Origin: Arthrobacter_E sp041360795
Lineage (GTDB): Bacteria > Actinomycetota > Actinomycetes > Actinomycetales > Micrococcaceae
DNA length: 64,000 nt
Assembly: GCF_041360795.1 (NCBI RefSeq)
Contig: NZ_JBFUPW010000001.1
Location: 1,116,001-1,180,000, forward strand
Direction: 5' to 3'
Made by a program: the position numbers and the translations under genes. Positions 6,153-12,815 of this stretch are shown piece by piece; position 1 is the first letter of the stretch, and every line of letters begins with the position of its first letter. Under the pieces are notes generated by a model that ran no database searches, was not told where the DNA came from, and worked only from the letters and a program-made list of their open reading frames with translations.

Positions 6153-7082
6153 GTGGCGCACGACGATGGTCACGCCCTGATGCGTGAATCTGCGCATCTG
6201 GCGCGACAAGAGTTGGATGTTCTCGCGATTGGCACCTGCTCCGGGTCCGTAGGTGAGCTCTGGCAGGGTCCAGCATGGTCGGGTAGCGCGGACGAGGTTG
6301 CGCTTCTGACCCTGCACGGCCCGAATCAGAGCATCACCTATGCCAGCCCCGCGAAGCCTGGCGGTCTTGAACATCGCGATAGTTACGACAGCTTGAGGAG
6401 GAAGGCCGAAGATGTCTTTTACGGAATGACGGGGTTCCCTCGCCAAGATGTGGTGCTCCGGTATCTGAGTGACATTCCACGTGGCAAGGGCATGGCAAGC
6501 TCGACCGCTGACATCGTTTCCGTCATCAGATGCCTCTTCAAGCTTCATGGTTCGCCCGTGACCGATGAAGCGATGCGGGAGATCCTTCGTCATATCGAGC
6601 GGTCTGATCCGATCTTTCATGATTATCAGTCGATCTATTTCAGTGGACTGCAGAGGGTCTACCGACGATTCGAATCGCGGGTCGGTTTTTATGCCTATTG
6701 GGCCTTCGGAGGCGAGACGACTGCGACAAAGCACTTCGACCGTGGCTTGCTGCTCGACTCGTACTGCCGACATCGCGACGCATACGCGGCGTCCTTGTCT
6801 CGACTCGTGGCCGGTATGGACGCCGGATCTGCTGCGGCAGTGGCTGCGGAGGCGACGGAGAGTGCCCGGCTGGCGCAGGACTACCTATGGTCACCGTCCG
6901 TTGAAAGTCTCCTCGGCAGCTACCGAGAGCTGGGTGCTGCCGGCGTCGTGCGCGGCCACACCGGAAGCGTAGCCGGCCTGCTCTTCGAGGAGCGCCCAGC
7001 GGCCGCGGAGGCTGACGAGGTCAAGCGGATGTTCTCCCGTAGTTTGATGGAATGCTATGAAGGAAGTGTGGGATTATGCTGA
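6153..7082 (+). CDS. PduX-like GHMP kinase (predicted L-threonine or L-serine kinase)
   Basis: 309 residues. The N-terminus GTCSGSVGELWQG (residues 27-39) is the hallmark of PduX-type L-threonine kinases, which make O-phospho-L-threonine for cobalamin synthesis. The GHMP ATP loop PRGKGMASSTADI is at 109-121. No other cobalamin gene is near; instead it heads an operon with a PLP enzyme and three ATP-grasp ligases, so it probably supplies a phosphorylated hydroxy-amino acid for a specialised metabolite. The start is GTG at 6153 with AAGGAG 6 nt upstream; the end overlaps the next gene by 7 nt. Kinase fold is well supported; the exact amino acid is inferred. Confidence 0.82.
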   Translation: MAHDDGHALMRESAHLARQELDVLAIGTCSGSVGELWQGPAWSGSADEVALLTLHGPNQSITYASPAKPGGLEHRDSYDSLRRKAEDVFYGMTGFPRQDVVLRYLSDIPRGKGMASSTADIVSVIRCLFKLHGSPVTDEAMREILRHIERSDPIFHDYQSIYFSGLQRVYRRFESRVGFYAYWAFGGETTATKHFDRGLLLDSYCRHRDAYAASLSRLVAGMDAGSAAAVAAEATESARLAQDYLWSPSVESLLGSYRELGAAGVVRGHTGSVAGLLFEERPAAAEADEVKRMFSRSLMECYEGSVGLC

Positions 7083-8092
7083 CTCATCCAGCGGACTTTC
7101 TCTCCAAGCCGGCCCTTCTCACAGTGAGACCGGGGTTCCATGTCTTGCGCTTTGAGTCTATGAAAGTCGCCTCCGCTGTAACGACGGTGCGAACGCTTCT
7201 TGACGAGGGGCGCATTGATCGAGGATCAATTCTTGTCGACAGTTCGAGTGGTATTTACGCGGTTGCGCTGGCGATGGCGGCCCATAAATTCGGCTTGCGC
7301 TGCAAGATCTTCGCTTCGACGACCGTTGACGCCGTCACCCAGGCGCAACTGAAATCTCTCGGCGCTGAGGTGGAGAGCGTCCCACCATCCGCTTCGCTGA
7401 AGCTCGATCAGGGTGAGCGGGTTCGGAGGGTTCAGGCATATATCGAGGCCACGCCTGATGCGTACTGGATGCGTCAATATCACGATCCGCTGCACTATGA
7501 CGGGTATGCGGAAATCGCCTCCGAGCTAACCTTCCCTGAGCGTCCAGAGATTGTTCATCTCGTGGGGAGTGTCGGTTCCGGCGCCTCGACAAAAGGGATA
7601 TCCAATGGTTTGAAGTCGAATCACGACGTCGTAGTCCACGGAATCCAGCCGTTCGGGTCCGTGACGTTTTCTTCGGAGCACGTCGAAGACCCCGACATGA
7701 TCATCGCTGGAATCGGTAGCGCCATTCATTTCGACAACGTCGAGAGAGATCTCTACCGATCGATCGACTGGCTGAGCTTCGGTGTAGCGGCCACGGCAAC
7801 GGCAAGGATGTATCAGGAGATCGGCTTGTTCGCAGGCCTGTCGTCCGGATGTGCCTATCTGGTCGCCGACAAGATGATCCATAGAAATCTCGCCGAAGGC
7901 GAATCAGTGGTCATGATCGCTCCCGACACCGGTCATCGTTACGCACAGGCTTTGCTGCCTTACATCTCTCAACCTGTCATGCACTACGACGAATTGGCAC
8001 CCATATTCGTGCGGAGTCGAGACGACCTGGCACTCCCGTGGAGCCGTCTTGATCGAGCCGAACTTCCCCTGAAGGATTGGAATGAGTTCTAA
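7076..8092 (+). CDS. PLP-dependent enzyme of the cysteine synthase/SbnA family
   Basis: 338 residues of fold-type II PLP enzyme. The PLP lysine is Lys30 (FESMKVASA). The phosphate-binding glycine loop is VGSVGSGASTKGI, and GLSSGCAYLVA matches the C-terminal family motif. The substrate loop that reads TSGN or SSGN in CysK and SbnA is SSSGIYAVALA here (about 56-66), with Ile in place of Asn, so substrate or chemistry probably differs. SbnA-type enzymes replace the phosphate of O-phospho-serine with an amino group donor; with the kinase just upstream (7-nt overlap) I infer beta-replacement on O-phospho-threonine or -serine to give a 2,3-diamino or other beta-substituted acid. A dehydratase-like elimination is the alternative. 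Confidence 0.8.
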   Translation: MLTHPADFLSKPALLTVRPGFHVLRFESMKVASAVTTVRTLLDEGRIDRGSILVDSSSGIYAVALAMAAHKFGLRCKIFASTTVDAVTQAQLKSLGAEVESVPPSASLKLDQGERVRRVQAYIEATPDAYWMRQYHDPLHYDGYAEIASELTFPERPEIVHLVGSVGSGASTKGISNGLKSNHDVVVHGIQPFGSVTFSSEHVEDPDMIIAGIGSAIHFDNVERDLYRSIDWLSFGVAATATARMYQEIGLFAGLSSGCAYLVADKMIHRNLAEGESVVMIAPDTGHRYAQALLPYISQPVMHYDELAPIFVRSRDDLALPWSRLDRAELPLKDWNEF

Positions 8093-9242
8093 AACTATCG
8101 TCGCTCTCGAGGCGATGACCGTCAATCTCGAGCTTCTCGACGCCGCTGCGCGGCGCCGAGACCTCCATCTCATCGTCCTGGCGGGGGTCCCGGGCATGTA
8201 TTTACCAGGTGGCCGGGACGTGGACATCCAGCAATGCGACACCTTCGATCTCGATGCGGTTCGGGCCCGCCTTGAGGAGCATGGCGACTCTCTTGTTGGC
8301 CTGCTCAGCCCCACCGATACGTGGGGGATTCAAGCGGTGGCGCTTTGCGAGGAACTGGGGCTCCCGCATCTCACGTCGTCGGAGAGGCTGGAGAAGCTCC
8401 GGGACAAGGCATGGGTTCGACACACCACCGATGCCGCATTCGGAAAGGTGCGCACGGGCATCGATCAGTCGCCACATATTCTGAAGCCGCGGAAGGGCAC
8501 CGGGTCACAGAACATTGAACTGTTCCCGACGCGTCTGGAGCTAGAAGAGTCTGCAGAAAAGCGGAATCTGGTGTCGGATGAATGGGTAGTGGAACCCTAC
8601 TTCAGAGGTCCGGTCTACAGCGCCGAGACCTATACCCGGGGCGGGTCGACGGCATTGCTGGGCGTGACCAACCGGATCATGTCACCCGAACCTCTCTTTG
8701 TGGAGCTGGTGAAGACGTTTCCCCATCTTCACGGCACTTCATGGGAGGGCAGTGTGGAGGCGTGGGCCAAGACGATCCTGGAGAGTGTCGAATTCGAAGC
8801 CGGGTTCGCCCACATCGAGTTCTGTGAGACGGCGAACGGTTTTGAGCTGATTGAGATCAACGCCCGAATGGCCGGTGCGCTCATCGGTCCTGCGATTCAT
8901 CAGACGACAGGGATCGATATCTACGACATCCTGATCGCAGATGCCCTTGGAGAAGAACCGTGTTCTCTCGTGAGGAACATCCGAGGTGGGCACTCTCACG
9001 TCAGTGTCTATGCGGAGACAGCTGGAACCTTGACGTCGATCGACGGACTCGATCTGCTCGATGGCCTTCCTGGGAACATCGGCTGGATCCCGGCCAAGGC
9101 GGTCGGAGCTGAGATCTCACACGTGGGGGACTACAAATCTCGGATCGGAAACATCTATGCGACGGCGGCGGAGCCAGGGCTGGCCCAGGACTACGCGGTT
9201 TCAGCCAGCCGGCACTTGAGGGTGACGGTTTCCGGTGACTGA
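8082..9242 (+). CDS. ATP-grasp ligase (L-amino acid ligase type) 1
   Basis: 386 residues with the carboxylate-amine ligase layout: N-terminal Rossmann-like domain, ATP-binding LKPRKGTGS at about 134-142, then EPYFRGPVYSAE (171-182) and the metal-binding EINARMAGALIG (258-269). Such enzymes activate a carboxylate as acyl phosphate and join it to an amine, making dipeptides without ribosome or NRPS. The ATG lies 11 nt inside the end of the PLP gene, showing translational coupling. Distinct in sequence from the second ligase in this operon, so each probably makes a different bond. Substrates cannot be read from sequence. Confidence 0.82.
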   Translation: MSSKTIVALEAMTVNLELLDAAARRRDLHLIVLAGVPGMYLPGGRDVDIQQCDTFDLDAVRARLEEHGDSLVGLLSPTDTWGIQAVALCEELGLPHLTSSERLEKLRDKAWVRHTTDAAFGKVRTGIDQSPHILKPRKGTGSQNIELFPTRLELEESAEKRNLVSDEWVVEPYFRGPVYSAETYTRGGSTALLGVTNRIMSPEPLFVELVKTFPHLHGTSWEGSVEAWAKTILESVEFEAGFAHIEFCETANGFELIEINARMAGALIGPAIHQTTGIDIYDILIADALGEEPCSLVRNIRGGHSHVSVYAETAGTLTSIDGLDLLDGLPGNIGWIPAKAVGAEISHVGDYKSRIGNIYATAAEPGLAQDYAVSASRHLRVTVSGD

Positions 9243-10431
9243 GACGTTGACGCCTGCGCCAGCGAAGATCCCAACATCTTCCTGGACGCTGCTGGTTCTG
9301 ATCGTCGCGTCCGGCATCACGACCTTCATGTTCCTGCCGCTGCTCACGCTTGAGCTCGTGCGCAGAGGACTGGGCGTCGCCAGCATTGGAATCGTCGTAG
9401 GGGCGATGACCGGGTCCGGACAGATTGCGTCGGTATTTCTCGGATCCTTGGTGGCGAGGTTCGGCTCGAAAAGCGTGGCGCTCTGCGGGCTCGTGGTGAG
9501 GGCTGCCGGACTCTCCACCTTCCTGTTCCGTGATGATTTTGCCAGCTACCTTGTGGGAAGCATTGTTGCGGGCATCGGGTCCACCAGTGTGTCTCTAGGG
9601 ATCAAGACTGAGCTTCTTGCTGCGGCCGGTTCGCGAAAGCTGATTTCACTCCGGTCGGCGGCGGTCAATGCGGGTGCCCTGATCGGTCCTGCCATCGGGG
9701 CGATCCTCTTCCAGGTCACAGGATTCAACATGATCATCGCCGCCTCATTGATCAGCTACCTGGTCATGGGTGCTGTCATCGTCTTTGTGCGCTTTGAATC
9801 CCGTGGCGCCGGAGTTCGGCCCAGTGCTGATCCACCGGTGCTTGAAGACCGCCTGTTTGCATCTGGAAAGCGTCGGCAGATCGCAGTGCTGCTGTTGCTG
9901 GTCGCGTCGTACTGGTTCGCATATTCGCAGTGGAACCTGCTGATGCCGCTTGCCGCCAAGCAGGCATTCCACACGGATCAAGCCTCGTCATGGTTTTACA
10001 TTGCTAATGCTGCTCTGATCCTTGGGCTTCAATATCTCCTCCTCGTGCACCTGCTCGGTCGTCTGAGTTCACGTCGCATTCTGGTCCTGGGATACGGCAG
10101 TCTGGTCGCCGGATTCGTCGTGCTCATGTTCGGATGGGCCGCCCCCGCAGTTGTGGCATTCGTTGTGCTTTTCACTCTTGGCGAGGCTCTCGTCAGTCCG
10201 ACTCTTGATGAGACCGCATCCGGGCTCTCCCTCGGACACGGGGGACTGGGTCGGCTGTTCGGCCTCATCGGATCAGTGTCCGGAGCAGCCTCATTCGCCG
10301 GTGGCGCCATGACCGGCGGGATTCTGAGTGCCGTTGGCACTGGTCCGGCCGCCAGCGCCGCCGGTCTCTTCGCGGGCCTTCTCGGTATGGTCCTCGCACT
10401 CTGGGGTTTACGAAAGAAGGAGCTGAGTTGA
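9235..10431 (+). CDS. MFS transporter, probable product exporter
   Basis: 398 residues, about 12 hydrophobic segments in two six-helix halves, with the short central loop near residues 190-215. The N-terminal half has the loop ARFGSKS between helices 2 and 3, the region of MFS motif A. It resembles drug and sugar-efflux MFS proteins. Starts at GTG 9235, overlapping the ligase upstream by 8 nt, and overlaps the next ligase by 4 nt, so it is embedded in the operon. Export of the peptide product and self-protection is the natural reading (inference). Confidence 0.8.
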   Translation: MTETLTPAPAKIPTSSWTLLVLIVASGITTFMFLPLLTLELVRRGLGVASIGIVVGAMTGSGQIASVFLGSLVARFGSKSVALCGLVVRAAGLSTFLFRDDFASYLVGSIVAGIGSTSVSLGIKTELLAAAGSRKLISLRSAAVNAGALIGPAIGAILFQVTGFNMIIAASLISYLVMGAVIVFVRFESRGAGVRPSADPPVLEDRLFASGKRRQIAVLLLLVASYWFAYSQWNLLMPLAAKQAFHTDQASSWFYIANAALILGLQYLLLVHLLGRLSSRRILVLGYGSLVAGFVVLMFGWAAPAVVAFVVLFTLGEALVSPTLDETASGLSLGHGGLGRLFGLIGSVSGAASFAGGAMTGGILSAVGTGPAASAAGLFAGLLGMVLALWGLRKKELS

Positions 10432-11615
10432 GGTTCACCATCTACATTCCGACTCCCCGGGGGATAGTCCTGGAGGCAGCGAGACGGTTCGGCCGCCTGT
10501 CAGTTGTTCCAGTGATTCAGCCCGGTCAGGACTTGAGCGAATACGGGGGGCTCGAGCCCCTGTTCGTTCAAGATCCACTCGACCCGGTTGAGGTTGCCCG
10601 GGCTGTTCTCGCACGAGACGCGGATGGTGACTCTCGATCGATCTGCCTTGCGTTCGGGGATAAGTCGACCGAGGTGGCAAGTCTTGTGAATGCTGCGCTT
10701 GGGTGGGACCTTCCGGGATACCTGGACTTTGTCACCCTCGAGACATTCCGCAGCAAATCCAAGCTTCGCCGTGTCCTCGGAGAGGGCAACCCGCTCAACG
10801 TTCCTTTCGCCGCGGTGTCACGGTGCGACGAGGTCGTTCGGTTTGTCGAGAAGATCGGCACGCAGGCGATCCTGAAGCCCGCAGACGGAAGCGGAAGCCG
10901 CAACATCGTTACTTTGGACCCCGGAACGGTGAGCGCGACCCTGTCGGCGATCGACACGTCGTGGATGTCGCAGGGCGCGGTCGTGGAACAGCGGGTTGTC
11001 GGTCCGGAATTTTCGGTCGAGGCGCTCAGCTGGAACGGGGAGCATTCGATTCTCGGTGTCACCCGGAAGTTCACTTCCGGTCCTCCGGGCTTCATCGAGA
11101 CCGGGCACGAGTTTCCGGCGGACGTTTCGCTCGAGGTCCGAGACGCTCTCGAGCACGCCACCAAAGAGATTCTCAGCGCCGCAGGCCACCTTAGCGGCTT
11201 GTCTCACACTGAGCTGATCCTGGATGACGCGGGACCCAAGCTGGTGGAGTCGCACGGCAGACCAGGGGGCGATCGCATCTCGGACATGGTCGGCCTGGTT
11301 CGTGGCCGGTCGTCGTTCGAACTCTGGTTCGATGCGATGCTCACCGGTAGGCTCCCGGTGGTCCAGGAATCAGGGGTCACGGCGGGTGTCGAGTTTCTGG
11401 ATCTCACGGGAATGAAGTCCACCGATGAGCAATGGACGGACCGCATGCTCAGTCTCCCCGGGGTCGTAGAGGCTTCCATCTTGCTGCCGGAAGCGGAGCG
11501 CGGCGAAATCGTTTCGTCGAGTACCCGGCACAGCCTGGTCGTTTTTTGTGGTTCGACAGACGAACGCGCCCGTATTCGGCGAGCAATCAATGCTGCAAAC
11601 CTTGAACTCAAGTAG
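10428..11615 (+). CDS. ATP-grasp ligase (L-amino acid ligase type) 2
   Basis: 395 residues. ATP-grasp motifs are LKPADGSGS (149-157), the EQRVVGPEFSVEA block (187-199) and the C-terminal metal site VESHGRPGGDR (273-283), where the usual EIN.R is ESHGR. Same overall family as the ligase at 8082 but clearly diverged. The start codon is TTG at 10428 inside the MFS stop region (4-nt overlap). The C-terminal 120 residues form an added lid-like domain common in BacD-type ligases. Probably makes a second peptide or amide bond; substrates unknown. Confidence 0.8.
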   Translation: MRFTIYIPTPRGIVLEAARRFGRLSVVPVIQPGQDLSEYGGLEPLFVQDPLDPVEVARAVLARDADGDSRSICLAFGDKSTEVASLVNAALGWDLPGYLDFVTLETFRSKSKLRRVLGEGNPLNVPFAAVSRCDEVVRFVEKIGTQAILKPADGSGSRNIVTLDPGTVSATLSAIDTSWMSQGAVVEQRVVGPEFSVEALSWNGEHSILGVTRKFTSGPPGFIETGHEFPADVSLEVRDALEHATKEILSAAGHLSGLSHTELILDDAGPKLVESHGRPGGDRISDMVGLVRGRSSFELWFDAMLTGRLPVVQESGVTAGVEFLDLTGMKSTDEQWTDRMLSLPGVVEASILLPEAERGEIVSSSTRHSLVVFCGSTDERARIRRAINAANLELK

Positions 11616-11621
11616 GGAAAC

Positions 11622-12614
11622 ATGAAGATTCTTGTTCTGACGATCCAGACCAACGATTACAAGTTCGTCAATAACTTCCTCATCCCGGAGTCCCTGCACC
11701 GCCAGGGCCACGAGGTCGCCCTCGGTGATGTCGATACGCTCAGCTACCTCCAAGGGGTCATTCAGTGCAAGCAGGCCACCTTCGAAGGCGGGGCTGTCGG
11801 CGAACCGCACGTGATCATGGATGAGATGCGCTCGTGTGAAGACTTCGATCTCGTCTGGGTGCTGGACTACAGTCACCCCGACCGTGAAAAGGAGTTCTTC
11901 CAGCTCCTGTGGCTCCTGGAGCGCAGAGTCCCCTTCGTCAACGACCCCAGCGGTCTCTTCTTCATGAACAACAAGATCGGAATCGCGGCTCTTGATCTGC
12001 AGGACAATCTTCCCGAGTCGTTTGTTTCCTGCGACGAGGAGACCCTCCGTCAGGTCTGCGAGTCCAATGGTGACATCTCCTGGGTGATCAAGCCGCCGAA
12101 TGCCGGCTGCGGTGCAGACGTGTTCAAGCTGACTGCAGGCGACGCCAATTTCTCCGCCCTTCTTCAGTCAGCGACGGGCAACGCTTACCAGAAGTACGAG
12201 ATGTTCACGCGGGAGGCCTTCGGCCAGGCGGAGAAGTATGCAGTGCTTCAGGAGTTCCTGCCGGAGCTCAAGGGAACCGAGAAGCGGGTGATGATCGCCG
12301 ACGGAAAGGTTGTCGGGGGGTTCAAGAAGACGGGCAAAGGTGCCGAGTTCCGCGGCAACGCTTCGACAGGCGGCGATGTCGGTGCGCTCGAGCTGAATGC
12401 GGATGAGCTTGCCCTGAGCGAGAAGATCGGTGAGCGGCTGAAGGACTTCGGAATTCGTTTCGTGGGGATTGATATGGCGTATCCATACCTCGTCGAGCTC
12501 AACCTCGTGAATCCCGGCGGGATCAATTACCACAGAAAGGCCACTGGGGAGGACATTGCGGACTTGCTGACCAGGACAGCGGTCGACGGAGCGCTTGCCG
12601 CAGCTGCTCGCTAG
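11622..12614 (+). CDS. GshB/RimK-type ATP-grasp ligase
   Basis: 330 residues resembling glutathione synthetase and RimK-like ligases rather than the two other ATP-grasp proteins here: FVNDPSGLFFMNNK (about 105-118), ATP-binding VIKPPNAGCGAD (155-166), KRVMIADGKVVGGF, RGNASTGG (244-251) and the metal site VELNLVNPGG (291-300). It starts 6 nt after the previous stop with a weak site (GTAGGGAAACATG). As last gene of the operon it may add the final residue, giving a tri- or tetrapeptide with the other ligases (inference). No glutathione genes are nearby. Confidence 0.8.
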   Translation: MKILVLTIQTNDYKFVNNFLIPESLHRQGHEVALGDVDTLSYLQGVIQCKQATFEGGAVGEPHVIMDEMRSCEDFDLVWVLDYSHPDREKEFFQLLWLLERRVPFVNDPSGLFFMNNKIGIAALDLQDNLPESFVSCDEETLRQVCESNGDISWVIKPPNAGCGADVFKLTAGDANFSALLQSATGNAYQKYEMFTREAFGQAEKYAVLQEFLPELKGTEKRVMIADGKVVGGFKKTGKGAEFRGNASTGGDVGALELNADELALSEKIGERLKDFGIRFVGIDMAYPYLVELNLVNPGGINYHRKATGEDIADLLTRTAVDGALAAAAR

Positions 12615-12711
12615 GTTCATTTCTCAAGGGCCGCCGCATTCAAACCGGTGCAGGCCTTTGGGAAATTCGGCTGAGGCGTGTACACGGTGACGTGTGAGGT
12701 GGCCGCCATGA

Positions 12712-12747
12712 GCTGACGCCCGATTCCACTCTCAGGCGGGCGTCAGC
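12712..12747 (+). terminator. Hairpin after the biosynthetic operon
   Basis: Perfect 11-bp stem GCTGACGCCCG (12712-12722) and CGGGCGTCAGC (12737-12747) with a 14-nt loop, 98 nt past the operon stop. No T-run follows, so termination strength is uncertain. Its right arm ends 2 nt before an ATG that I reject as the helicase start. Confidence 0.5.
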
Positions 12748-12815
12748 CCATGCAGGCCCGTGTATTCGGTCGACGGCAGGATGCCTGGTCGTTTAACGGT
12801 TTTGAGGAGGCTATT

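Noticed and set aside
6153..7082. Reading the GHMP kinase as part of cobalamin or mevalonate metabolism
   Set aside because: It has the PduX motif, but no cobalamin, isoprenoid or homoserine-pathway gene is nearby and the operon partners point to peptide formation.
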